Shown: one piece after another, positions 48,845 through 59,429 of the stretch | How positions within the stretch are numbered: the first letter of the stretch is position 1 | How the letters are laid out: each line of letters opens with the position of its first letter | Assembly: GCF_040412425.1 (NCBI RefSeq) | Contig: NC_089788.1 | Location: forward strand, 73,263,220 to 73,327,219 | Length of the DNA: 64,000 bases | Source of the DNA: Macrobrachium rosenbergii | Taxonomy: Eukaryota; Arthropoda; Malacostraca; Decapoda; Palaemonidae | Direction of reading: 5' to 3' | Made by a program: the position numbers and the translations under genes | Notes under the pieces: generated by a model | Database searches by the model: none | Told to the model about the DNA's origin: nothing | Seen by the model: the letters and a program-made list of their open reading frames with translations, nothing else

Positions 48845-49262
48845 TAGTTTTCTGAAAAGAAAACTATTGTGCCGGCTTTGTCTGTCCGCCCGCACTTTTA
48901 ACTGTCCGCACTTTTTCTGTCCGCTCTCAGGTCTTAAAAAACACTGAGGCTAGAGGGCTGCAAATTGGTATGCTGATCATCCACCCTCCAATCATCAAAC
49001 ATACCAAATTGCAGACCTCTGGCCTCAGTAATTTTTATTTTATTTAAGGTTAAAGTCAGCGATAATCGCGCTTCTGGCAACGATATAGGCTAGGCCAAGG
49101 TATATATACATTGGGCTAGGCCACCACCGGGCGTGGGTTAAGTTTCACGGGCCGTGGCTCATACAGCATTATACCGAGACCGACGAAACATAGATCTATT
49201 TTCGGTGGCCTTGATTATACGCTGTAGAAAAAGCTCGTTTCTTCGGCGCATTTTTTACGTGT
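48845..49262 (+). mobile_element. Long-hairpin repeat family, copy 2
   Basis: Same family and direction as 45,770-46,145, with CACTGAGGCTAGAGGGCTGC and the inverted CAGACCTCTGGCCTCAGTAA forming the stem. It keeps the stretch CATAGATCTATTTTCGGTGG that copy 1 lacks in part. Ends CTTCGGCGCATTTTTTACGT. Confidence 0.87.
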
Positions 49263-49470
49263 CTCTTTTAAAGTCTTGTCTCCTGATTTTACCACTGGAA
49301 GCTTATCAAGTTCACTGCCTCTTCGGCAGTTCCGATACCAATGAACGTACAATGTGAATAACAAAATGATCTTCTTAAGAAAAGATGCTGTTATGGTCAC
49401 AAAAAAGAGAATGAAATTCTTGGGTTATTTTTACGTCATACTTAACGAGGCAGATGTGTCATTACCCCAA

Positions 49471-49547
<77 letters not shown>

Positions 49548-49551
49548 AGAG
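49471..49551 (+). repeat. (GA)n microsatellite, interrupted
   Basis: About 80 bases of GA with one AAAG and one GGAG interruption. Confidence 0.97.
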
Positions 49552-49939
49552 TGCTCAGGAATATCTTTATGATTTATATACCTTTAGTATATCTTTCTAT
49601 TTTTAATTATGACAAATAGTATTGGTGATTGGTTTCCCAATCTGTCCCTTCAGTGGTGACAAAAATGAGGCAATGTTTGCTGCCTACTAAGGAATCTAAA
49701 CAGCCTCCCACTGAAGAAATCAAAGTGGAATTACCAAATATATGTATTTGCCAACCTTGACAATTATACCATTTACGCAATTTACCCATAACCACAGGGT
49801 TATTTTTCCTTCACAGTCATTCTTAAGATACGCATCATCATTCATTATCATTCCTCATTCCTTCTCACCGAAGGAGATTTCCCTCACGCGCATGCGTCAG
49901 GATCTTGATTGACGTAACAATTCTGTCACTGACATAACT

Positions 49940-50130
49940 CGATTCTTGCGTATTTTTTTGGGAGTCTTAACTGAGAACTCATAGCCTATACAGTCATGTA
50001 GGGTATTTGCATCAGTTTCTTCATAAACGCAACAATTCATAGATGTAACAATTCATATAACTCGATTCTTGAGTATGTTTTTAGGAGTCTTAAATGAGAA
50101 CTCATAGCCTATACAGTCACGTAAGGGTAT
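49940..50130 (+). repeat. Two-copy direct repeat, about 120 bases apart
   Basis: Phrase CTCGATTCTTGCGTAT...GGAGTCTTAACTGAGAACTC, with ATAGCCTATACAGTCATGTA, recurs with small changes around 50,060-50,130. No gene. Confidence 0.75.
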
Positions 50131-50429
50131 TGACAATCATTGGTAACCAGTACATAGATCATTAGCTACTTGAAGCCATGAAAACCCGTGCGTCAAAGTT
50201 ACCAAAGTGGAGGACACTTTTGTTCAATTTTTCGTGCACTTCTGGTCATCCGTGCAATGAAAACAAAAATAAATAAATATATAAATAACCAAACCACAGA
50301 GGAGAAAGATGCAAAATATTTACTCTGACGATGTGCAGTCATACAGGCAAGGAAAGCACGATTAAAAAGTGAGAATCAGTTTTATTACAGTAGTCAATAT
50401 TTTCACAGAGGAATGAGCAAAACCAAAAT

Positions 50430-50640
50430 GTTTAGAGACTGTTCATGTAATATAAAAAAAAAAAGCTTTTGCACAAGATTAATATATTCCCTACTACAGA
50501 AAATGTTCATGTAATATGAAATAAAAATGAAAGCTTTTGCACAAGATTATTATAGGTCCAAATACAGAAAATGTTCATGTAATATAAAATAAAATAAAAG
50601 AGTTTGCACCAGATTAATAAAGCCCCTACTACAGGAAATG
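50430..50640 (+). repeat. About 68-base tandem repeat, 3 copies
   Basis: Each unit has TGTTCATGTAATAT, an A-rich run, then GCTTTTGCACAAGATTA and CTACTACAG. The units start near 50,440, 50,506 and 50,571. Confidence 0.85.
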
Positions 50641-51127
50641 AAGTCTGGGCCATTACAAATGATAAATTCAAAGTTTCATAAAGAATAAATGATAAATGGC
50701 TTGTTTGTCAATTGTGAAATACAGCAATAAAAATCAATGAGGAATCGAGCGGAAACTGTCGAAAAGATCAAATGTCTTTGTGGAAGAAGCCATGTTTTAA
50801 GACAGAGAGGAGGGCTTGAAAATTCTAATGGCAGCAAAGAAGTACGAATTGAATATTGAGGCCGTAAGAACTACGAGCATCAAGAAAAAAGTAAAGCTAA
50901 ATAAAACTAAAACTTTTCAAAAAAAAAAAAAAAACAGGCAGCATTCTCTGCATCTTAAATTGCTTAAAAATAAAATTCAAGAAATGAAAACTAACATAAA
51001 GTTAATCAAATGTGAGTAAAAGAGAATACATGAAAGATATCAAAACGACGTGACTGTCATTTTAGCAATTTTACTGTTAAAATATGAAAATAAATAATGA
51101 AATCCTCCTTTTGTACCTTGATAAGAA

Positions 51128-51645
51128 TCATGTATTCAGATTTGTTATAAAACAAAAACATACATTTGTAGTGTAAAAAAAAAGTTGTATCACGATTTCA
51201 TAACCAATACAGTGTTGTAATACCCCCAAAAGCATTCCAGTCTTACTGAACTATAAAAAATCATGTACTCAATTTTGTTACAAAACAAAAACTGATATAT
51301 TTATAGTGTAAAAAAAGTTGTCTCCCCATTTCATAACCAATACAGTGCTGTAATATCACCAAAACATTTTTAATTGTTACAGAAATATAAAAAAATCATG
51401 TGTTTAAATTTGTTACAACACAAGTACTGATATACTCGTAGTGTAAAAAAAAAGTTGTATCATGATTTCATAACCAATACAGTGTTGTAATACCACCAAA
51501 ACATTTCTAATTCTTACAGAACTATGAAAAAATCATGTATTCAAATTGTTAAAAAAACAGGTGCTGATATGTTTTTAGTGTAAAAAAAAAAAAGTTGTAT
51601 CACGGTTTCATAACCAATACAGTTTTGTAATACCCCAAAAGCATT
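51128..51645 (+). repeat. About 134-base tandem repeat, 4 copies
   Basis: Each unit has AATCATGT, TTGTTA, then TAGTGTAAAAAAA and GTTGTAT, and the constant phrase TTTCATAACCAATACAGT followed by TGTAATA. Copies differ by point changes and A-run length. Confidence 0.9.
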
Positions 51646-51934
51646 TTCATCTTGAAAACGAAAATCTTAAATCGCCCATGGAGAGGGTATGGGCCGCCCA
51701 CGTCGAGACAGGCACTGAGGAGCGAAGTTGGAGGAGTTGAATCTCACTAATGTATCGAAGTGAGGAGACCACTACTCCACTTGGCCCACGACTCAGCCCA
51801 ATTTGCTCTGGGTTTTGAAAGGAAAGCTTTGTCCTACCCATGGTTGTCCTGCCTCGTTCGTGTCTCAAGTCCGTCCCCAAGGTTATATGACTGTAACGGC
51901 ATTTATCATGTGCGACCATACACTGGCACAGATA

Positions 51935-51960
51935 TAATAATATATATGTATATATATATA

Positions 51961-51997
<37 letters not shown>

Positions 51998-52020
51998 TAT
52001 ATACATATATATACATACAT

Positions 52021-52052
<32 letters not shown>

Positions 52053-52088
52053 CATATATACACACACACATATATATATATATGTATG
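51935..52088 (+). repeat. Compound TA/TGTA microsatellite
   Basis: TA and TATG/TACA units over about 150 bases. The Tyr-Ile open frames on both strands here are repeat translation. Confidence 0.95.
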
Positions 52089-52319
52089 TATAATTTAATG
52101 GTCAGTTTAAGGTCAGCACACTTAAAAATTAAAATACCTAATATTCTCTACAAAAAAAATCAATATTAGAATAAAAATTATACCCTCATTCAAATTCTAA
52201 TCCCCTCTACTAAAAAAAAAATGACCCTCTACAACAGACTAAATCAAAAGCATTTTAGCTCCCAAAGGACACGTCCCTTAAAAAAAAAAAAAAATACAGA
52301 ACGTAAAATAACCTAAACA

Positions 52320-52800
52320 AATAATTCTTTCCTAAAGTCGCCTCGAATTCCGAAGCCTCCAGGAACCCAGTCGCCCCGGCGGAGCCGAAACAAACGCAAG
52401 TCGAGTGAAGGCTCGAGCATCGGTGAGCTGGAAGAGTTAGATCTGGCAAGTTTCAAGAAGTGCCGGAAAAGGCCTGCCGAAGATCTCTACTTCCAACTCC
52501 CAGTGCCTCGACGGTCAACAGGGAAGGTGCTTGGCTGGTTGCTGGATCTTGCAGCAGGCCCGGGGGGCGGCGGCGGCGGCGCCGCGGGACGTCGAGGAAA
52601 CTCTAATCTTGTCCAGGGAGTCAGCTCTCTTGCTCTCTTTCCTCATCGAAGACCACAGCAAGGACGGGTGGCTCTTTCAGCCTGAGGGAAACTCGGCGTC
52701 TTCTGTCCAGGGAAAAAGCTCTCTTCCGCGTCGAAGAACCGCCACGCCCCTTTCTTGGTTCGAGCTCTACAGTTGGAAAGGAGCTGCCGAATGAGCTCTA
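52320..52800. other. GC-rich island with overlapping open frames
   Basis: A sudden GC-rich stretch with CpGs and a GGC run (52,561-52,585). The plus strand is open from 52,317 to 52,685 in one frame (…KRKSSEGSSIGELEELDLAS…) and in another from 52,531 to 52,794; the minus strand is open 52,858-52,643 (start MPMHAHAQETDLN). No frame shows a known domain, and openness in several frames fits GC-rich composition. It could be a first exon or CpG-island DNA. Confidence 0.3.
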
Positions 52801-53277
52801 GCGTCTTCTGTGATTCGAGATTCAAGTCAGTTTCTTGGGCATGGGCATGCATGGGCATTCATGGCCGTCTTTCCGTCAAGAAGTAAAGTTGACGATGACA
52901 ATCAAAGTTAAGTTTCTGAATGTTAAGAAATTGAACAAGTACGCAAGTGATGTTCGTCTAATAAAACGGGACATTTGCAGAAAGTAAAAGCTTCAGAACG
53001 TTAGCATGGGCTAATACAGTAGCTTAAATTCCCAAGAACCTATTGGCTCACGAAAACAAGTGAAGCTCAACATAATCTAGACTTGCAACACATTCCAGAA
53101 ATCTTTGTAACGTACAATGAAATTCCAAGCAAGAGTTAAAACGCTTCCATGAATGTTGGTCTGACCTTAGAAATGTTTTATATCAAATAGATATGTCTGA
53201 TAATCTGACTGGAAAGACTCCCATTTATGCTCTAGAAACTGACTACTCTATGGAATGACATTCTTCCAGTAATTCCC

Positions 53278-53487
53278 TTAAGATTGAAAATGCTCTTCTT
53301 CCTTCCTCTTCTTCCAGGGTGATGTTGGACGTCGGTGCCTCCCGAAGCACTCGACGGAGTACAGCTTATCGGGAAGAGCCAAGAGCCGTTGGTTCCTCTC
53401 CTTGTTAAGAGCTGACGCAAGAAACAATAAAACCAAGACGACAAAACTGAAAGAAGTCCAGGATTCTTCAAGACTTCTTCCAGACAT
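53278..53487 (-). CDS. Possible small secreted protein, 69 codons
   Basis: From the ATG at 53,487 it reads MSGRSLEESWTSFS, then a hydrophobic core FVVLVLLFLASA, then a basic tail with LYSVECFGRHRR. This has the layout of a signal peptide with a possible cut after ASA. It lies about 300 bases downstream of the TATA-type minus-strand promoter candidate. Against it: upstream ATGs with short frames precede it, there is only one Cys, and no family is recognised. Confidence 0.22.
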   Translation of the reverse strand: MSGRSLEESWTSFSFVVLVLLFLASALNKERNQRLLALPDKLYSVECFGRHRRPTSPWKKRKEEEHFQS

Positions 53488-53816
53488 GTAGTAAGACCAC
53501 AAGGACAACAAAAATCTCAAAAAATGAGAACAAAATCAATTACTGACGAAAAGCAACACGAAGACCTCACGAATCGGAAGACATAAAACAAAAGACACAC
53601 AAAAAAAAGACTGCGCTTCTTGGCGCATTCAACATGAAACAAATACTCGAATGAAAAGCTATAGGAGACAGACGACAGACACAGCCTACAAGAAAGACAG
53701 ACAGCCAACTAGAAAACAAAACGAAAATGCAGGAAACAGACGACAGCGAAGAGGAACCTGTGCGGCTACCACGCGAGAAATAACACAACTGGGACGTCCC
53801 GTTCTTATCACACAGG

Positions 53817-53993
53817 TTTTATATCGTTATTGTGGCCGATAACGGACCTACCGGCACACACCAAGGGGAGGGAAGGAAGGCCGCGTGGTCACGTGAGCTC
53901 CTCGACCAATCACGGAAGAGCCGACGGCTTTTTCGACTCGCCACCCAATCGGAGAGTCACACCTCGGGTTACTCAACGCCGAGCTCGGCCAAT
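53817..53993 (-). promoter_or_regulatory. Promoter-like cluster: TATA box, E-box, three CCAAT boxes
   Basis: CCAAT boxes at 53,906-53,910, 53,945-53,949 and 53,989-53,993 (contexts ACCAATCA, CCCAATCG, GCCAATCA, NF-Y type, about 40 bases apart). A palindromic TCACGTGA at 53,889-53,896 is the core bound by bHLH-zip factors (USF, MITF/TFEB). A minus-strand TATAAAA covers 53,823-53,817. Local GC content is high. Together they predict transcription leftwards from about 53,790. A TATA-less rightward start is also possible, as NF-Y boxes work in both directions. Confidence 0.5.
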
Positions 53994-54360
53994 CAGGGGG
54001 AAAGCCGGTAGATCTGCCTGTCATGTCAGCAGACATTGCAACGACAACGGTCAAGTGGCCCTCTCTCGCTCGACAAATCACTTGTGAGGACTTTAGGGGT
54101 AGACCGGATCACCATTCCCGTCCCCCCACCTCCCCCGCCAAAAAAAAAAACACACACACAGAAGAATCTACAAAACGAATCCATCCCAGGTTTCAGAAAC
54201 CGCTGAGAGAAACAAACTAGACGTGGAACTAAAGGATCTAATGACCAGGGTCTACAATTTACATTAGCAATCATGGAAGCTGAGTTCTCAAAGCTCACTG
54301 ATCCTTGGAATGTGGAAAGTTCCGAATTACTTCCCTAAAGCATACCTTCAGGTAGTTAAT

Positions 54361-54470
54361 CTGCGACCTATTTTTAAGAGGATAATTCTATATTAAACCT
54401 GCGACCTATTTTTAAGAAGATAATTCTATATTAAACCTGCGACCTATTTTTAAGAGGATACTTCTATAAA
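54361..54470 (+). repeat. 38-base tandem repeat, 3 copies
   Basis: CTGCGACCTATTTTTAAGAG starts at 54,361, 54,399 and 54,437, nearly identical copies, so a recent expansion. Confidence 0.95.
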
Positions 54471-54689
54471 CGATCACACATCAGTTACACTTTAAGAAAA
54501 CCTAAGTTGATTTGCCACACTTTGATGACAAGTGCTACTCCCCAAGTTCAGATAATTTATTGGGAAATCCACATTTCCAAGATAAGGGGAAAGGAAAAAA
54601 GTAAATACATTTTCTCTTTTTATCTCGAGTGCCACGGGAAATTCTACTACGAATCCTGTGCTTCTGTATAATTCTGCCAAGTTTGACAT

Positions 54690-55020
54690 AAATCGGGTAC
54701 CTTTAGAAAGGAAAGCCTTCAAGTGACGAATTCTCGGACGAAAATAACATCTGTTCTTTTGTAAATCCTTTACAAAAACTGACGCGAATCAGGTATTTTT
54801 GGGGAGGAAAACTTTCAAGCGACAAAGTCTCATATAAAAACAGCATCTGTACTTTTGTGGAATCCTGACAAAAATTTGACATAAATCAGGTACCTTCTGA
54901 AAGAAAAACTTCCAAGAGGCAAATTCTCGACAAAAACATCATCTATTCTTTTGTAAAATCAGGTACCCCTGGGAAGGAAAACTTTCAAGCGACGAGTTCT
55001 CAGACAAAAATAGCATCGAA
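54690..55020 (+). repeat. About 105-base tandem repeat, 4 diverged copies
   Basis: Units contain AATCAGGTA, then GGAAAACTTTCAAGCGACAA, TCTCAGACAAAAA and CATCTGTTCTTTTGT. The last copy is shorter. Copies are clearly older than those of the neighbouring 38-base array. Confidence 0.85.
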
Positions 55021-55798
55021 GACGCGAAGGAAGCACATGGCGAACAAGTGGCTCCCACGTCAACGAAAAAGTCCCGTTTATCTCTCGTAATCTCTTTGAC
55101 GACAAAGGTCCTCAATTATCTCCTGACGCCCAGTGGAAGAAGAATCGACTCTTCTCTTGTGCGAAGGTGATCGAGATGGCGGGTTTCTGACAAGTGGATG
55201 TATCGGAATGGGAAACAAATGACTGACAATTCAAATAAACTTCTGCAACCAGAAGAGAGCGGAATGTCCTCCCATAGCATAGCACGTCCCGGTGTGCCTC
55301 AGGACATGCTGCTGTTCATTACCTGACTGACCGATTGATGTCTGTATATTAGCGTCACGATGACTACGCTCACCGTTGCCGGAAACAAATTATTCAGATA
55401 ATAAAGGGAAATTGACAATAAATAAAAATTTCCTTTAAGGAAAATTTGGACATTCAGTAAGGAATTTCTTAGACAAACGACGCATTGTTGGGCGCACGGC
55501 CAGCGAATATATTTTAAATAAAATGATTCCTTTCATATTCAGTGACTTTACTGACATCGATAATTCTCTTCTGCATTTAGAAGCAATTTTTTGTCAGCAA
55601 GATAATAATTTAGACACCGTTCTTGACTACTACACCCACTTCTCGTCCACGTGGCTCATGTAACAGTTTGCTCTTAGATGCTGTGATAAACTGAACTTTC
55701 AAGTTTTAAAGTTTTTGTTCACAAGTCGATAGTTGTTTATTTACCTGGCAAGAAATAAATACTGGAACTCAAGACTCCAGACCCTCTTCCTGAACTTA
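55021..55798. other. No gene recognised
   Basis: Mixed composition, no long frames and no repeat recognised. Confidence 0.5.
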
Positions 55799-55827
55799 AA
55801 AAAAAAAAAAAGTTAAGTATACCTTAG

Positions 55828-56034
55828 TTTAACCAGACCACTGAGCTGGTTAACAGCTCTCCTAGGGCTGGCCCGGAGGATCAGATTTATTTTACGTGGC
55901 TAAGGACCAACTGGTTACCTAGCAACGGGACCTACAGCTTATTGTGGAATCCGAACCACATTATGATGAGAAATGAATTTCTATCACCAGAAATAAATTT
56001 CTCTAATTCTTCATTGGCCGGCCGGAGAGTCGAA
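55828..56034 (-). mobile_element. tRNA-type SINE, head missing
   Basis: The body matches the copy at 28,714-28,974 closely (GCTAGGTAACC, CCTAGGAGAGCTGTTAACCA), but similarity stops inside the B box at GAGAGTCGAAC, so the polymerase III head is gone: a 5'-truncated copy. It ends on the minus strand with TAAGGTATACTTAAC and a T run (55,799-55,811). Confidence 0.85.
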
Positions 56035-56186
56035 CATTAATGTCCTTTTAAAAAAGAGTCCCTACGGTTACCACCCTTCACCTACATAGTTCAAATTACA
56101 GGTACTTTCTGTTGTCGTCTGTGTTCCCCCTGTCCTTAAAATCCTCTAGAGAACTAAATAATTGAACATTAATGTTGAATAAAATA

Positions 56187-56488
56187 CAGAATTTAGGCCA
56201 AAGGCCAAGCGCTGGGACCTATGAGGTCATTCAGCGCTGAAACGGATATTGAGAGTAGAAAGGTTTGACAGGTGTAACAGGAGGAAAACCTTTCGCAGTT
56301 GCACTCTGAAACAATTGTTAAGAGAGGGTTAAGGAAAGTAAGATGGGAGAAAGAGAATATGAACGGAGGTACAGTAAAAGGAATGAAAGGGGTTGCAGCT
56401 AGGGGCCGAAAGGACGCTGCAAAGAACCTTAAGTAATGCCTACAGTGCACCGCGTGAGGCGCACTGACGGCACTAACCCCCTACGGAG
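56187..56488 (-). mobile_element. Second SINE-like family, copy 2
   Basis: Reverse orientation of the element at 42,940-43,250, from the AATTTAGGCCAAAGGCCAAG end to AACCCCCTACGGAGG. Less than 160 bases from the truncated tRNA-type SINE. Confidence 0.82.
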
Positions 56489-56643
56489 GACACTAAAATT
56501 AAGGAGTGTCCTTCTTTAAAAAAATCCCTTTGTGCGTACTTTTTTTTTCTTTAACCAAGTGTATTAAATTACAGTACGCAGTTTTGTCAGTAATAAAATG
56601 ATGGCTCTTATTTGGCTATATCAAAATGGTAATACAATATTTC

Positions 56644-56648
<5 letters not shown>

Positions 56649-56727
<79 letters not shown>
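56649..56727 (+). repeat. (TA)n microsatellite
   Basis: 79 bases of perfect AT. Confidence 0.98.
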
Positions 56728-56730
<3 letters not shown>

Positions 56731-56780
56731 TCATGTTTGTATATAGTCAAAAGGCATGAGGCAGTTCAGCTAACTTCAAA

Positions 56781-56807
56781 AGAGAGAGAGAGAGAGAGAG
56801 AGAGAGA
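56781..56807 (+). repeat. (GA)n microsatellite
   Basis: Pure GA dinucleotides, 27 bases. Confidence 0.95.
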
Positions 56808-57084
56808 CTCTATATCATTCCTATTAAGAGTCATATCACACCAAAATCGCAGCCATGTCTGGACAAAACCCACCACGGCCGCAGACGACATTATGTCTAC
56901 TTATCAACACCGTCCAAGAAGATTTTCAGAAATGGCCGGTGGCCTGGGCGATAAAACATTCAAATTATCTCTCGGGGGCCGTTCGTAAAGCTACACAAGG
57001 CTTCAAGGTTCACTTTGCACGAAGAAATTATGTTACACCGAGATAACTGTGGACGAGATAGCGTTCTTTAAAAGACTGGGGCCT

Positions 57085-57350
57085 AATTTGTTAAGGCAAG
57101 ATTGGGGCAATGTTTCTCATAAAGAATGTAAGGTTATGGTAATGGTTCTCGTGAAAGAATTACGAGTAAAGTAATGATTCTCTTCTCCGTAAAGTCCATG
57201 TGTCTAAGAGTGTAAGCTTATGGTAACGGTTCTCATGAAAGAATTATGAGAAAAGTAACGATTCTCTTCATCCTAAGTCCATGTCTTAAGAAGTAAGACT
57301 GTAGTAATGGTTCTCATAAAAGAATCTTAGTAATGATTCACTTTCCCTCA
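57085..57350 (+). repeat. About 105-base tandem repeat, 3 diverged copies
   Basis: Units have GTAAGGTTATGGTAATGGTT, CTCATGAAAGAATTA, AAAGTAATGATTCTCTTC and AAGTCCATGTCT, with the last truncated. No gene. Confidence 0.8.
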
Positions 57351-57589
57351 AACATCAAATACTCAAAATGCGCAATGCGTTTATAATAATCATACGTCTA
57401 GAGAAGTTGCATAGGTCTAAACTTTCAAGGCGAAATAAGTCACAAAGGCTGATAACGCATTTCCAAGTTCATTAAAAACAGACTTAAGTTTAAATATGAA
57501 GAGTATTCCGGGAGATAAAACTTAAATACAATGTCATGTGGTTAAAGTTAATCCTGTTAATGTTTCATTTTCTGTTTCAACCACAAGTA

Positions 57590-57970
57590 AAAAATGCACC
57601 GAAGTTTCTTCGTCGCAATCGAGTTTTCTGTACAGCGTATTATGCCGTACGAAACTTTCAGCCACGGCCCATGAAACGCTCAGCCGCAGCCCATGAAACT
57701 CAGCCACTGTCCGGTGGTGGCCTGTGTTGCTGGTACCTATAGCAATGCCAGAAGCACGATTATGGCTAAATTTAACCTTAAATAAAAAACTACTGAGGCT
57801 AGAGGGCTGCAATTTGTTATTTTTGGTGATTGGAGGGTGTATGATCAACATACCAATTTGCAGCTCTCTAGCCTCAGTAATTTTTAAGATCTGCGGGCAG
57901 ACAGAAAAAGTGCGGACAGACAAACTAAGCCGTCACAATAGTTTCCTTTTATGGAAAACTAAAAACTCAA
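57590..57970 (-). mobile_element. Long-hairpin repeat family, copy 3
   Basis: Opposite orientation to the copies at 45.8 and 48.8 kb. The stem is well kept: ACTACTGAGGCTAGAGGGCT and the inverted AGCTCTCTAGCCTCAGTAAT. It carries a private internal duplication (CAGCCACGGCCCATGAAACG / CAGCCGCAGCCCATGAAACT). Confidence 0.87.
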
Positions 57971-58129
57971 TTTCAATGTTCTCAACATTTCTCCCAGTTC
58001 TAATTACCATCCAGTTTGTAAGTACTACCACCCAAAAGCCGGTTAGTCTAACACTGAATATAAAATATGTATATCACGTACTGTAAAAAATACATATTAA
58101 GCGTATCAAATGTAAAACGGAATTACAAT

Positions 58130-58190
58130 AAAATATATATATATATATATATTATATATTATATAATATATATATATACTGTATATATTA
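58130..58190 (+). repeat. TA-rich microsatellite
   Basis: Interrupted AT/TATATTA units over about 60 bases. Confidence 0.93.
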
Positions 58191-58943
58191 CATAATACAT
58201 AAAATGCATATCAAATATGAAATGGTACTACAATGGACAACACCAGATTCGAGAAATTTATACATTTTGGTTGGATATCCTTTGCAGTACCACGGAGACA
58301 CAGAGAAGAAGAAGAAGTAGCGATAGCGTCAGTTGCGCTTAACCTGGAGAGCAATGGATATTAAAGCTAATACCATGGCTCTGCCTCAGTCAAAAAGAAA
58401 AAGAAATGAAAGTCGGAGGGTTTTAGTAAAGTTGACATATTTTGGAATATCTACCGTAGTTTAGAAACATCTTTAATTTTTCGGGGTTATTGTTGCTGAA
58501 AAGGGTAACGGGCAAGAATTAAAATGAACATTCTGAAGGACTATTAAGTAAAACTAACGATTAAAACTGTAAGCAACAAGGGAATAACGCTTTGCACCTC
58601 AAGACAATAGTGTAGTGTGCCCGGAACCGTGTTTGTGGAGTGAGCGCTTAGGAACCATGAACCAGGAACCTCCCTGGGCACCGGTGGCGTTGGAAGACCT
58701 AGACCTACTTGGATGACAAGCTATGAGACGAAGGACCTATAGATGAGTTGATACTTGTAGTAAATTAAACAACAGGAAAGATATGAGTGGCTGATTGTCC
58801 CAGAAGCCCTCTGAGTTGCTAAAACTTTCACTACTTATATCCGCAAAATTATAAATAAGCCTCATGAGAAACACGAAACCGCACACTCGAGAAGAGAGAT
58901 TTGTTGGGAGTACAGGCGCAGGAAAGACACGAGTTGTGAAATT

Positions 58944-58945
<2 letters not shown>
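58191..58945. other. No gene recognised
   Basis: No long open frame and no repeat recognised. Confidence 0.5.

Positions 58946-58946
<1 letters not shown>

Positions 58947-58995
<49 letters not shown>
58947..58995 (+). repeat. (CT)n microsatellite
   Basis: 49 bases of CT. Confidence 0.97.
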
Positions 58996-58997
<2 letters not shown>

Positions 58998-59143
58998 GTA
59001 AGTTTACGAACTGGCAAAAACGCAACAAAAAAACAGACTTAGAAATGGCGATTAATATTTATATGAAATTGTTTGAGGTCGTTAAAAGCACAGATACAAT
59101 GGGAACGGATTAATACGATCAGAAAGTGGTAGTCTCTCATGTG

Positions 59144-59247
<104 letters not shown>

Positions 59248-59429
59248 CTGTGTGTTTCATTGTCTGATCATATGTTTTCGACAATTTCAATGGTCAAAAC
59301 AAAATCATGTTCATTGCATCTTTATTATTACAAAAATATTAGGAAATATATCGCTGGCATCCAATATTTTTCACGTTCTTTCAGAAGACTGTCTGAATTC
59401 TCATTTTTATGAAGACCGGCCTACAACTG

